A stretch of 64,000 nt of DNA from positions 1 to 64,000 of the forward strand of contig OENT01000005.1 of the NCBI GenBank assembly GCA_900239685.1, written 5' to 3'. How positions within the stretch are numbered: position 1 is the first letter of the stretch; each line of letters starts with the position of its first letter. Shown here piece by piece: positions 53,501 through 64,000 of this stretch. The translations under genes and the position numbers were made by a program. This DNA comes from Rotaria macrura. Taxonomy: Eukaryota > Rotifera > Eurotatoria > Philodinida > Philodinidae. Below the pieces are notes generated by a model that saw only the letters and a program-made list of their open reading frames with translations, did no database searches and was not told the DNA's origin.

Positions 53501-56500
53501 TGAAGATGAAGCTCAACGTGGTACAAATGCACTTGAAGCAACGATTGAATCAATTGCACAAGAACTTCGATTATTTTGCAATGGACAAATACCAACAAAT
53601 CAAACGACACCAGAAGAATTAATTCGTGTTACAAAACAAGTAGGAAGGAGAAAAACAAACGGGTAAAAACATTTTTTTTTCTTTGTTCGCTTTTTCGAAT
53701 AGATTACGATAGCAACAGCTAAAGCAGTAGCGGCAGGCCAATCATGTCGACAAGATGACATAATAGCTGCAGCTAATTTAGGTCGTAAATCGGTTTCAGA
53801 TTTTCTATTCGCTTGTAAATCAAGCGCATATATCAATGATGATAAAGCGTTACAACAACGTACAATAGAATGTGGACGATTGTGTATTAAATATTACAAA
53901 GAATTATTAGAAACAATACATATACTAATACAAAAATCATCAAATGAAACAAAACAAAAGTTATTGAATTATTCACGAATGATTGCACAAACGACGCAGG
54001 AACTTGTTCAATGTGCTAAACAACTTAAAGGTACAGGAAAACGATACATATTCATGTTGAGAAAAACATTTTTATGACGCATATTCGATTGAGTAGGTGC
54101 TGATTTCGTTGATCCTGATGATCCAACGTACATTGCTGAAAATGAACTATTTAATGCAGCTCAATCTATTGAATCAGCTGCAAAAAAACTATCAGTACTC
54201 AAACCACGTCGCAAACCCAAGGTATAAAGAAGAAAAACGGGAAAAAATGATTTATTTTACTGCATGTCAATATTTACTTGGATAAGAGGCTTGTTGTCAT
54301 GATATGTTTGATATTTGGTTGTTTGATGCATGATTCGACCGAGTATTGCTCATATCAGCACAATATACCTTATATTGTTTGTGTTTTTCTTTCTAGTTTA
54401 ATTTATACATAGCATTTATATTCTTAGTCAGTATGATATGAAACTCATTGTATATCAGGTGGTTTTTCTTTCGACATTTATGCATTCAAATAAAGATATT
54501 AACAAACCTTAGTGAAAGAAGTGAATAGATTGTGGGATCAAAGTTGTACAATGCGAGAAAAACGAGAAAATAAATAAATAAATGAAAGTTTCGTTTTTGT
54601 TCATTGTTGCAACCTTGATCACACAATCTATTAATTTTTTTGCTAAGGATATTCCTATTCTCTATTTGAAATTACAAACATCTGAAGAATTCTTAGTCTG
54701 ATACACAATGAGTTTCAGATTATGCTGATGGATTTCGTCGATTTGTTGATTCTCTTTTTGAACCATTAGATGATTCAAAATATATGTACTTGAATGTATT
54801 CCGCTTCGTCTATTTCTAATAGGAAATCGATGAAAATCTTAATTTTGACGAACAAATCCTTGAAGCAGCTAAATCAATTATGAATGCTGCTGGTGCGTTG
54901 ATTAGTGCGGCAACATCGGCACAAAAAGAACTTGCTTCACAAGGCAAAGTAAGTTAAATATAAACATCCTTGATGTTATGGTTTGCGGTTCGTACTTGAA
55001 TTAGTAATAGAATTTTCTTGACGATAAATAATGAGTTGCTTCAATTAGAATGATATGAATGAAATATAAAAGCAATGAAAAATGTTTTAGAAACGCACAA
55101 ATCCATTTTTGCCTAAAAATGTTTTCTCAGTATCATCTGCTATCAATAAAGGCACTTCGCCTGCACAGGTATCATATTATGTATATGTATTGATGTTGTT
55201 CGTCTCATCATACGTAGCTTTGTAGATTGTCTATTGCACGTAGAACATTGTTCTCTTCTGTTGGTTCACAAATTATAGATTATTTCTTTAGAATTCATAA
55301 GGTATACATGAATAAAATAAGTATATAGTTTTGGATATTTTGAAAAAAAAATCTATGAATAAGTTAGTCTGAAAATATTACTCGATTGTTATCGTCTTTG
55401 AACTGACATGTCAGTAATAGAGAAGATTTCTTACATGATGAGAAAAAAAAAGATATTTTCTTTATCAAGTTCTTCATTAAATTTCTTCGCATTCTTTAGG
55501 ATAATTTTGATGTTGCATTTACATCGTCACATGAAAAGTATAAGATAATTTTTTTTTTCGCAGTTTATCAGCATCATAGAGCTCTACATGCAATAAACTT
55601 TGAACTTAATATTAGTCAAAAATAAAAAGAATGAGAATTACCAGCAAAATCAGATTTGTTTCATCTTTTATAGATAATATGAATTGTTATTTGATAGCAG
55701 ATTTTTTCCAACAATAATTATTATTCTTTGCTTGAAAGAATATAGTTTTTCCAGATGCCAATGAGATTTCCTTATTATTTTATTGGTGATAGTTTGATTG
55801 TAAATGACGCAAGTTCTTGAAACAATTTTATTGTATCCAATTGATGTTTCCTTTCCAAAGGGTCTATACCAAGACATTGAGTATGGAACGGTTTTGTTTT
55901 TCAACAAAGTGTTCTTACTGTGTTACAAAAGAGTAATTGTGTAAGTGCAGCATTATGCTTGAGATTTTATTGCAACATCGAACTGTAGTCTACTCATAAA
56001 GTCGAATTCAAAAAGAAACCTGGAATTTGTCATTTTCTGCATCTTAGTATACGGTTACAATAGAATGAAGTTCAATGAATGAAAGCCCACAAAACATCTC
56101 TGGTTGCCTAATCAGTTCTTCATGAGTCTGGTGTGCTGATTAGCTAATCTTAAAAAGATTCTTCAATGGTATATAGTAAGGCAAACATATAATACATGCA
56201 TTCTGATTGAAGCTTCAACTTGCTATTCTTGAATATTATATCATACGCTCTAACTATGTTTAACTCAAGATCAATCATTAGCAATGTGAAGCTTAGCTCT
56301 GTACCCTATCAATTGATAGTTCTGAAAAAAAGATCACCCCATCATTTTTTCTGAACAATCACACACACTAATTTCGGTTCATTGTAATATATTTAAGTCA
56401 TGTTTTAAATAAAAGAATAATTTGTTAGGATACTACTACAAATTACAATCGTCTTATTCTTCCTGACCATTAATCTAAAAAAAAGCAGCCATGATTACTT

Positions 56501-57326
56501 ACATCTATATCGACTAAGTACATGAGCTTACATACGCTTGTGATTAACATATGTACAAGAATTTAATTCACTTGATTACGTTTCTTATGCTCATAATCTA
56601 GACAGTTTTGCTTTCTTTTTCTTGTAACAACAAAATAAATTTTACTAACAAATTGCATGCTTGATAAATACTATTTGTTAATTTAACTAATTTTAACTTC
56701 ATCCTATTTACTATTTACGAGAAAAATAAATCAATATTTATTGTTCTTATTTCAGCTTTCAACAAAATCCACTTTGGAAGAAGATGGTCAATGGTCACAA
56801 GGTTTAATATCAGCTGTAATATATTGAATTTTATTTTTTAAATTTAAATTTAAAATTTCTAATGCTTTTCCCCCTCATCTATCTATTTAAGGCACGTTAC
56901 GTTGCATCAGCATGTCATGTTTTATGCGATGCTGCCAATGGACTTGTTCAGGGTTATGGTACAGAAGAGAAATTAATATCAAGTGCTAAACAAGTTAGTT
57001 CAAATACGGCAGCATTACTTGTAGCATGTAAAGTTAAGGCTGATTTTATGAGTCAATCAATGGCACGTTTACAAACAGCTGGTAATGCTGTTAAACGTGC
57101 TACTGATGCTCTTGTACGATCTGCTCAACGTGCTGTTGAAATGCAACAAGAAGATAAATATTTCGAAGTATCCATGCGTGTTGTACCAGGCATTGCACAA
57201 GAAATTAAATGTAAAGAAGCTATTCTAACAAAAGAACGCGAATTAGATGAAGCACGCAATCGTCTTAAAGCAATACGTTTAGCAAAATATGGCCATAGCG
57301 AACAAGATTCGAATGAAAGTACATGA
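38511..57326 (+). CDS. TLN: Talin
   Basis: About 36 exons run from 38511 to TGA 57324-57326 and give 2,689 residues (2,663 without the cassette exon), against about 2,541 in vertebrate talin-1. The head exons (38511-41194) encode the four FERM lobes F0-F3: MQFDVQMLIGDVCRSI, RPLKIRLLDRTIKT, RRKYFFSDTNIDQRDPVQLN, REFLPKEY, GKNKLVPRLLGVTKES and QLIAGYIDIILKK. A Pro/Tyr-rich linker (41268-42918) follows. The large rod exons are 43203-43838, 43940-44640, 46426-46849, 47771-48787, 51480-52262 and 53268-53639, and they carry the helical bundles with CALATSQLVACTK, RGTQACINAAS and NSAKVMVTNV-like runs. The actin-binding I/LWEQ module and dimerisation helix are in 54823-57326 (KERELDEARNRLK). Talin links integrin tails to actin and vinculin at the inner plasma membrane. 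An acidic, Thr-rich insert interrupts the rod near 44210-44330. Sequence is open in frame upstream of the chosen ATG to the acceptor at 38444, so a 5' coding exon is possible. Confidence 0.96.
49067..49905. mobile_element. TA-flanked MITE-like element in a talin intron
   Basis: The body 49069-49903 (835 bp) starts GAGACCTGC and ends GCAGGTCTC, with TA on both sides. Both subterminal regions are arrays of degenerate ACTCCG/ACTCCA units separated by A-rich spacers. The right end adds an inverted block (AACTCCGACGGAGTCGGAGT). It lies in the 1,567-nt intron between talin exons ending at 49007 and starting at 50575, in neither exon. The repeat makes a spurious Ser-Glu-rich frame on the minus strand. 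No transposase is visible. Confidence 0.75.
55091..55168 (+). other. Probable cassette exon of talin (78 nt)
   Basis: Preceded by an acceptor (AATGTTTTAG) and followed by a donor (CAG/GTATCA). The 78 nt are open in the talin frame and phase 0 at both ends, encoding KRTNPFLPKNVFSVSSAINK plus GTSPAQ. The flanking exons (ending 54948, starting 56756) are also phase 0 and join in frame without it, giving QGK-LSTKSTLEEDGQW, which already resembles the vertebrate spacing before the actin-binding module. It can therefore be included or skipped. Confidence 0.6.
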
Positions 57327-57765
57327 ATCGATCTTTTATTATGATGTTGAATATGAGTGCAATCGTAAATATAAACACAATAAAATTCAAAACTTGCCTT
57401 GTTTTGTTTTGTTTTCTTTCTTTTCACTTTTTTTTTGTACAAAAATAATTCTTCTGCTAGTTTTAGTACGTTTCATCATTTTTTCTTTTTCTTTTGTTTG
57501 CTTGTTTTTCTGCTTTGCATGCTTGAGAGTGCATTTGGAATGCTTTAGTTTGTATTTTGTGAACAAAATAAAAAACAAAAATACTATGAATTAACGAAGA
57601 AATATAACTTTTCATTTTTTTTGTTTTTCACTTATACATACATAATTTGTATTTGATCTTTTATTTGTTTGGGATGATATACAGATTCTAAACTTTAAAA
57701 AGAAAGATTTCACGATAAAGCAAACACATATCTACACACATTTATATATATATATATATATACAT
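57327..57765. other. Talin 3' UTR and NUDT19-like 5' flank
   Basis: T-rich sequence with a possible polyadenylation signal (CAAAATAAAAAAC near 57567). A (TA)n microsatellite (about 57742-57760) ends a few bases before the NUDT19-like ATG. No separate gene recognised. Confidence 0.5.
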
Positions 57766-60021
57766 ATGGTTCCTTGGCGACAATCTGCTTCCATAATACT
57801 ACTGGGTAATAAACAACTGACTAATAAACATGGCAAAAGTCTATTTGATTATTCAACATTATTATTAAAACGTTCACCGAAAATGCGTTTTGCACCAGAT
57901 GTTTCAGCGTAAGAATATAAACAATAATTATTAATTCGAGCAAAATTTTATGAAATGAATTATCAAGAGAATGTTGTAGCTCTTAGCCATTTAGTATTTA
58001 GTTGTCAAGTGAAATTCATTTGACATCAATTATGCGAACTATTTGAAAAAATACTAATTATGATTGTATCACGGAAATTCGACTAAATTTAGTTCGACTA
58101 GAATAAATATTAAAGGTGACAAGTGAGTCACTCGCTTTATATTAAATAAACACTTGGTATATTGTAAACATGATTTTGTCATGATTATACGCAGTTATAT
58201 AGCTATTTTTGTTCGCTATTTTTCACATTAATATATCACAGATTATTTTTGAAAAAAAAAATAATTGATTTCGATAACATCATCAATAAAGAAATGATAT
58301 TTTTCAATTTCCAAGAAAATGAATGATTTTTTTGTATCAAATCGAAATCGTAATTTTCTTGCGTGCTCTTTCACAGCACGAAATGTTTGTTTTTGATTTT
58401 GATTGTTCAGATCTCTTATAGAATGAAGATTATAATAGGAACTGTATGTTTCAATCAATAATACATTTTAAAAAATATGAAATTCATAAGGGTTACAGAA
58501 ATTTATTTTGATTGTCTTTCAAGTACGATTGAAATTTTCAGCATGAAAATAACGAAGAAGAAAGGTAGCTCTAGAAAACATTGGCTCGTACTATTCACTA
58601 CAAATGACTTGAAAGTGACTCATTACTGTGCTTTTTTTGAAAAAGTACAATTACCTCACTGAACACGTTTTCGGCATTGTGGCAGGAAAACAAGTCTAAT
58701 TAGCAATTTACATTACAGTTTATTTTATTCTCTTTCCTATGAGTGATAAGCGTTTCGATTCGATTTAAAATCAATAGTTTGAACGCATAAGTACAATGTG
58801 AATTGACAGATCGGTTACTTGTTTACTCCACCTAAATCATTCGAAAACAATCACTAAAGTACGACACAAGTCTATTATTGACCTAGTTTATAGTTTGAGT
58901 TTTTTCTTGACTGTAAGCGGATACTGAAAACATATGTTTACAAAATGGAATAAGTTTCATACTTATTGAGACTTAACATTTCTTTAACAGTTTTCCGGGA
59001 GGTACACTCGATCCAAGTGATTTATCGTTGGAATGGTCTAAATATCTTTCATCATTCATCAATATTGATCGATTCTCGCAGAAGAAAGCTGATATTTATC
59101 ATGATATTGATCATCCTTATCCTGGTCTCGTTTTTCGTCTTTGTGCTATTCGAGAAACATTCGAAGAAACAGGTCTGCTACTTGCTCAATCACGTAATTC
59201 ATCTAATACTGAGTAAGATAAACTCAATCATGCTTTTCTATTTTAATTCAAAACGAAATTTAAATACTAGTCAATCTAAAATACTTGATCTATCAAGCAA
59301 TATAATCAGTGAATGGCGCAATAAAATTCGTCATGATGCATCACAATTTATAACAATGTGTCAAGAAATGGATATTGCACCAAATGTTCATGCATTGCAT
59401 GAATGGAATCAATATTTAGCGGCTGTTATAGCTAAAGTACGTTTTGATACCATTTTCTATACAGTAATATTACCAAATACATATACATGTTCGATTGCTC
59501 CTGATGATCATGAAACTGTTTCAGCTGATGTATGATTATAAAAAGATGCTTTTTCAATAAAATAATAATATCTAATTTCTATATTCTAGTGGTTTGAACC
59601 AGATGTTGCTATCAATCGATATCATGAAAATTCAATAAATTTCTTACCACCACAAATATATGAATTTTCTCGTTTAGCTAATTTTCGAAATCTATCAAAT
59701 TTAAGTGAATATTTATCTATATGTGAGAAAGATTCTCAACATCGAATTCAACGTTCTTTAGCTATTTGTTATAAAACACCAGAAGCTATGATTTTAGTTT
59801 TTCCTGGTGATGAACATTATCCAATGGATGCATCGTTTACAACTCCTATTTTATCTTCGAATCGAACACTAAAAGATTTCGATAGTAAACTACAAAATCG
59901 TCTAGTTATGATGAATAAAGGAGATAATCGAAAATGGCAGGTTCATTACCAAGACGATAATGAAAATATTAAAAGTCGATTATATATTAAACCACTTACA
60001 CATGGATGGGAAAAAGTATAG
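57766..60021 (+). CDS. NUDT19: NUDT19-like Nudix hydrolase
   Basis: Four exons (57766-57908, 58991-59212, 59271-59529, 59590-60021) join in phase to 351 residues. The N terminus is SASIILLGNK followed by LLLKRSPKMRFAPDVSAFPG, typical of the start of a Nudix fold. The Nudix box is interrupted in the NUDT19 manner: FPGG, then a roughly 45-residue insert (DLSLEWSKYLSS...), then FRLCAIRETFEETGLLL with the REx2EExG glutamates that bind metal. The C-terminal part has HEWNQYL, VRFDTIFYTV and the FLPPQIYEFSRLANF block known in NUDT19. That family hydrolyses CoA and acyl-CoA, mostly in peroxisomes. The protein ends GWEKV and lacks an SKL/SHL-type peroxisomal signal, so location is uncertain. Intron 1 is 1,082 nt and the other two are 58-60 nt. 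Confidence 0.85.
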
Positions 60022-60113
60022 GACACAAAAATTGAAAAGACATTGTTTTTGTTTTTCAAAAAAGATTTAACTTAACAATAAATGTTTTTTATTTCCAATT
60101 TAATCATAAGTTT

Positions 60114-61506
60114 TTATACACGTGTTCGAGTTGAATTCGATGCAGTATTTGTTAGCGGTCTTTGCCGCTGTCGTGGTTGAGGTGATAGAGATGTTTTCAT
60201 TGCTTGTGCATTTTCATGCTTATTGTCAGTTCGTCTTGATGGTTCTACACGTAAAGGAGAATTATTTCGATTAGTAGATTGACGTAATGATTGTTTTTGT
60301 TGTGAATGATTTCCTCGATGCCTGGATGGTTTCATTTCATTATCGACAAGTGATTGATGTTCTAAATGTTGCATTTGTGATTGACGACTTAGCTTTGTGC
60401 TTTGGGATTTTATATCATTGTCATTGATTAAATCTTGCTCTGTATATGATAATGCTTTATTTGGTATAACAGTTGATGTTGATGTTGTTGTTAATGAACG
60501 ATGTAAACCAGATATTTTAGGTTGTAATGGTTCTAAAGCTTTATTCGATTGATTATTGACTTTTGAAGTCGACATTTCATTGTAATCTTGATGCTTATTC
60601 TGAGAATGTGCATGAGAACGTTTACGATGAGCATTCAACGTAGAAGTCAGTGATTCACCATTGGTGTTATCAAAAGTTTTCTGGTGACGTTTATTTGTAG
60701 TTCTCTGATTACGTTCGAGCAACGTTGCTTTATGATCTATACCGACATAAATGGGTTTCTGTACAGGTGCTTGAATTGATGATGTATTGGATGTAGTTAA
60801 AAGTGATCGATGAATAGGTTGTCTTGGTAACGATTGCTCTTGTCGTGGTATGGAAATGGATATGTCATTAGTTGAAATACTTGGTTCATGCCAAGATTGA
60901 GTACTAGTTAGAAGATTTTTCGATGGTAATGATTGTTGAACTATATTGGCAAATTGTACTTTTTTAGATGGTCGTTCATCAAGAAAACCTTGTTGAGATT
61001 GAGTCATAGATGAACCAAGCTTTTGTGTGTGAGCATATTGATTAGGATCGTATAACATATTATTAGATGGTCCATTCCCAGGATAATATTGACTATTTAC
61101 ATCATGATACGATAACCAAGACTTAGTCAGCAGGTCGTTTTGAAAAATTGGATAATTATTCGAATATGTGGTTGGCGCACCTGGTGGATCTATTAATAGA
61201 AGTAAATTTTTTTCCCATCACAATTCAATCGTGTTCCTTGTGATAAATCACTATCAATTGCTATGATTAATATTTACCATTGAAACTGGCAAGATTTTCT
61301 TTTTCGTCTTGTCGATTCCAATTGTCATATGTATTACTCATATTTATATTTGAAACATGTTTTTCATTATTATTTTGAACATGATATCGATCAGCGTCAG
61401 GCGATGCTTGCAACTGTTGCAATTCTTGTTGTTTGCCTTTTCTCCACTTCGGTTTACGATGATCAGATCTTGTCGCTGATGATCGACTGAAAAAACTGCC
61501 CATCAC
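60114..61506 (-). CDS. Low-complexity protein with predicted N-myristoylation and a PP1-docking-like motif
   Basis: Two exons (61506-61278, 61189-60114) separated by an 88-nt intron join in phase to 433 residues counted from the second ATG (61503). Family not recognised. From that ATG it begins MGSFFSRSSATRS, which fits the N-myristoylation consensus (Gly2, Ser6). A basic patch, HRKPKWRKGKQ, follows and could aid membrane binding. The rest is rich in Gln, Ser, Asn and Thr with scattered Arg and looks disordered. A KKVQF run at about residue 143 resembles the RVxF docking motif for protein phosphatase 1. No domain, coiled coil or membrane segment is visible. The frame is long for random AT-rich sequence and splicing preserves it, so it is probably a real gene. 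Convergent with the NUDT19-like gene, whose stop is 92 bp away. Confidence 0.7.
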
Positions 61507-61939
61507 GTATCTCGTACTTAAAATAAAAATCTTTAAAAAATAGAAACTCGTGCATCGTCAAGAATAATTACTATACGTCACAGTTTACCTATACAGTTAC
61601 GTTATTTCTTCGAATAAACCACGAAGGCGCTAATAGACGTTGTTTCTACGATTGATACTCATTGAAACGAATAGCGTGTTCGATGATACATACAAAAAAG
61701 GAGAGAAGTGTCTTTTATGCCTAAGTATTGATGACGAAGCGTTCCGCATTGATGCGTACACAGTAAATAATGGCATACGACAAACGATCACATCAAACAA
61801 AGATAGAAAGAAAAAAAATACATTCATTTTTTAATTTATTTCATTTTGTTTTTCGTTTAATTGAACAATGCGAATAACTGACAATAGCAAAAGAATAAAA
61901 ACGAGATTATTATACTACACAATAAATAAATGTAAACAT
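61507..61939. other. Spacer between the centrin 3' end and the low-complexity gene
   Basis: Contains overlapping short frames on both strands (61630-61834) with no motif. AATAAATAAA at 61921 on the plus strand is not a signal for the minus-strand centrin. No gene assigned. Confidence 0.4.
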
Positions 61940-62787
<848 letters not shown>

Positions 62788-64000
62788 CAAATTTGCAATG
62801 ACTGTGAACTGTAGAAAAAAAAAGAATGTTATGAGAAAAAGAATTTTGACTGAAAGAGATCAGGAATGATCTTCGAATGTGACATGTTGTCAAGCTCATA
62901 TCCTCCTGTCCAATAACAAATAGTTTTGAGTTGAAACATTTTGAATTTTGAATTTATGTTTTTTCTATGATCAAGAGTGTTTTGTATTGATTACGAACAA
63001 AAAACCGTTGCTCAATAATACAAAAGATGTCAGTAAAGAACAGCATTGAAAAGTTTAATAATCATACATGCTGCTTTCACTGAAAGCAGCTTCATGAGCT
63101 TCATGCCATCTGTTTTCTTCAGAACGAATGAGCCATTTGAATCTACATCAATTTCTCGCGTGTTTTTGGTGAATCGACGCATAGAAAGACAGAACCCTTT
63201 TGCATAGAATCGAATCTCCATATTTGTAGTGTAAGCAAAATTGGGACTAGTATGACGAACGATCAGTTTTCTTTTTTGTAGGAGAATCATTCCGACGGTC
63301 GGACCTCGGACAGCAGTCCGATCCAATTTTACGTCAATTTCTATTAAACTGATGAATTCCTGTAGGAATCCGACTTGTGGACCGATAATCGGATCCCTAG
63401 TCTTGCGATTCGATCATATCTTACTGCCGAATCTGATGCAACGGGTCAGAGGGCTTTAACCGACCTCTAGTGTTGGCTCCAGATACTACATAGCGTGCAA
63501 ATAATAAAATCTGACTTTTTTTGTCGGATCCTTCAGTAGTTCCTCAACCCGGGATCCCGTTGAATTTTGTCCGCTCATCAGATCTTGTAAGATCCAATAG
63601 AATTCAGTGTTGGATTCTTCCACCTAGGTACAAATGACTGATTTCTAATAATAAAACAGAACATTACATCTTGGTTGTAAGCATACGAAGATAATCTGTA
63701 TTTATGTCGCAGATAAGTTCAGAAAACTGATTCGATACTCCTGCAATGCTTCGTCGCTAAGTGACTACTATATACAGTGAAAAACAATGAGAATACCATA
63801 GTATTCTGTTCATTCAGTTCGATTCTTCAAACGTGAAATTGAAGTCAAACTAATATAACTGAATTCTCAAATACATATGTATATCAGTTCGTGTTTAACT
63901 AAAATATGCTGCAAAAATTGAAAGAGAAGTTTTTGATAGTATGAGATAACATTTTTTTTGAATACAAATCATAAGCTGAGGATTGTCTCACTCTTTTGTG
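62788..64000. other. Centrin 5' flank and a GC-richer block, no gene recognised
   Basis: Bases 63285-63610 are clearly richer in GC than their surroundings. They hold repeated TCGGAC/GTCCGA and GGATCC words, including the near-palindrome TCCGACGGTCGGAC at about 63290. The composition resembles a mobile element or recent insertion, but no inverted ends, target duplication or coding domain could be defined. A minus-strand open frame (63030-63326) has no recognised motif. Confidence 0.4.

Overview
This window looks like a gene-dense, AT-rich animal genome. The genes have many short introns (about 45-80 nt, GT...AG) mixed with a few of about 0.7-1.8 kb. The set (AMPA-type glutamate receptor, full-length talin, vasohibin, centrin, Shisa-like proteins, THEG-repeat protein, SLC7 transporter) is metazoan. 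Compactness, AT bias and intron size would fit a bdelloid rotifer or another small invertebrate; this assignment is inference, since no species-diagnostic sequence was identified. All multi-exon models were joined by hand: every exon pair was checked for GT/AG boundaries and codon phase, and family motifs were read directly.

Layout. 1.7-2.4 kb (-): CEP15/C3orf14-like centrosomal protein. 3.9-4.4 kb (+): broken secreted TIL-domain gene. 6.6-12.7 kb (-): complete AMPA-type ionotropic glutamate receptor in nine exons, including a 14-nt micro-exon and a genomically encoded arginine at the Q/R site. 13.4-14.0 kb (+): THEG-repeat microtubule-associated protein. 14-22 kb: gene-poor, with one non-autonomous DNA transposon. 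22.3-24.1 kb (+): SLC7 amino-acid transporter. 24.7-27.2 kb: two further non-autonomous DNA transposons, one with about 240-bp inverted ends made of degenerate CACTGA/ACACCGA units. 28.3-30.2 kb (+): vasohibin tubulin carboxypeptidase with an intact, exactly spaced triad. 30.5-32.9 kb (-): Shisa/CX-like single-pass protein. 33.1-33.8 kb (-): C-terminal exons of a second, similar protein whose 5' exons were not found. 38.5-57.3 kb (+): complete talin in about 36 exons, with a TA-flanked transposon in one intron and a probable cassette exon. 57.8-60.0 kb (+): NUDT19-like Nudix hydrolase. 60.1-61.5 kb (-): predicted N-myristoylated, low-complexity protein with a PP1-docking-like motif. 61.9-62.8 kb (-): centrin. 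62.8-64 kb: no gene recognised; part of it is noticeably more GC-rich.

The genes are not an operon. Several concern microtubules, centrioles or cilia (CEP15-like, THEG-like, vasohibin, centrin), and two groups concern membrane signalling or adhesion (glutamate receptor and Shisa-like proteins; talin). I saw no rRNA, no CRISPR array and no convincing tRNA. The most interesting items are the receptor's hard-wired Q/R arginine, its micro-exon and its expanded M1-pore loop; the Shisa-like protein's Gly-rich and PrP-like hydrophobic ectodomain; and four different non-autonomous transposons with recognisable target-site duplications.
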